In this document: one piece after another, positions 5,358 through 5,463 of the stretch
How positions within the stretch are numbered: position 1 is the stretch's first letter
Layout of the letters: each line of letters starts with the position of its first letter
Origin: a bacterium
GTDB lineage: Bacteria; Verrucomicrobiota; Verrucomicrobiae; JAJYAR01
NCBI GenBank assembly: GCA_021779435.1
Contig: JAJYAR010000212.1
Location: forward strand, 1 to 5,463
Direction: 5' to 3'
Length of the DNA stretch: 5,463 nt
Made by a program: the position numbers and the translations under genes
Notes under the pieces: generated by a model
Told to the model about the DNA's origin: nothing
What the model saw: the letters and a program-made list of their open reading frames with translations, nothing else
The model's database searches: none

Positions 5358-5463
5358 ATGGGTGGAGGCGTCACAGGGTTCTATCAGGCGCGCGTTCTGC
5401 CGCGGTTGATCTCGCTGGCGATGCGGGCGCCTGAGCTCAACCGCTATCGTGCCCGCGTTTGCG
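5358..5463 (+). CDS. probable class I SAM-dependent methyltransferase, N-terminal fragment
   Basis: Only 35 complete codons are present before the window ends. The peptide begins MGGGVTGFYQARVLPRLISL and continues to residue 35 without a stop. A short Gly-rich start followed by FYxxxVLPRLIxLAMR, then a basic stretch ending in RARV, is the opening typical of one group of class I SAM-dependent methyltransferases, some annotated as phosphatidylethanolamine N-methyltransferase-like, in which the E/DxGxGxG SAM motif follows shortly after. That motif would lie beyond the edge, so the assignment rests on N-terminal likeness only and the substrate cannot be stated. The start is supported by AGGAGG 8 nt upstream. 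The gene is divergent from ribF, is insulated by the terminator at 5203-5230, and has its own leader. Confidence 0.6.
   Translation, partial: MGGGVTGFYQARVLPRLISLAMRAPELNRYRARVC

Noticed and set aside
5144..5374. 76-codon minus-strand frame across the sRNA, terminator and methyltransferase leader
   Set aside because: It runs through a perfect terminator hairpin and the start of the methyltransferase gene. Its Lys-rich part is just the reverse of the T run, and no domain is visible.

Overview
The window is high-GC, densely coded bacterial chromosome. The gene order ribF-ileS-lspA, the G/C-rich third codon positions and the protein sequences suggest an alphaproteobacterium, perhaps Rhodospirillales/Acetobacteraceae. 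That placement is inferred from gene order and protein style, not from a search. The core is housekeeping, with no sign of a mobile element, CRISPR array or recent transfer.

Layout, left to right. A complete tRNA-Ala (anticodon GGC, CCA encoded) lies on the + strand at 4-79. It converges on a minus-strand gene set that reads right to left: ribF (4859-3924), a 442-nt spacer, ileS (3481-689), then lspA (692-186), which overlaps the ileS stop by an ATGA. RibF makes FMN and FAD, IleS charges tRNA-Ile, and LspA cleaves prolipoprotein signal peptides. This ribF-ileS-lspA order is conserved in many proteobacteria. Here the long spacer holds a strong GC hairpin and a plausible -35/-10 pair, so ileS-lspA may have their own promoter.

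The right end (4860-5463) is the least ordinary part. Between ribF and a divergent plus-strand gene lie about 500 non-coding nucleotides. They contain a textbook intrinsic terminator (stem 5204-5222, seven T's) with no protein gene upstream on that strand. Immediately before it are a -10-like TATCAT with a TTG-type -35, an 11-bp 5' hairpin and an exposed UUUCCUCCCU segment complementary to Shine-Dalgarno sequences. Together these make a compact candidate sRNA of about 80 nt, resembling the anti-Shine-Dalgarno sRNAs of alphaproteobacteria. Beyond it, a leader rich in small symmetric elements precedes the start of a probable class I SAM-dependent methyltransferase (5358 onward), which is cut by the window edge.

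The long open frames opposite ileS, ribF and lspA are judged to be antisense shadows of GC-rich coding sequence and are not annotated.
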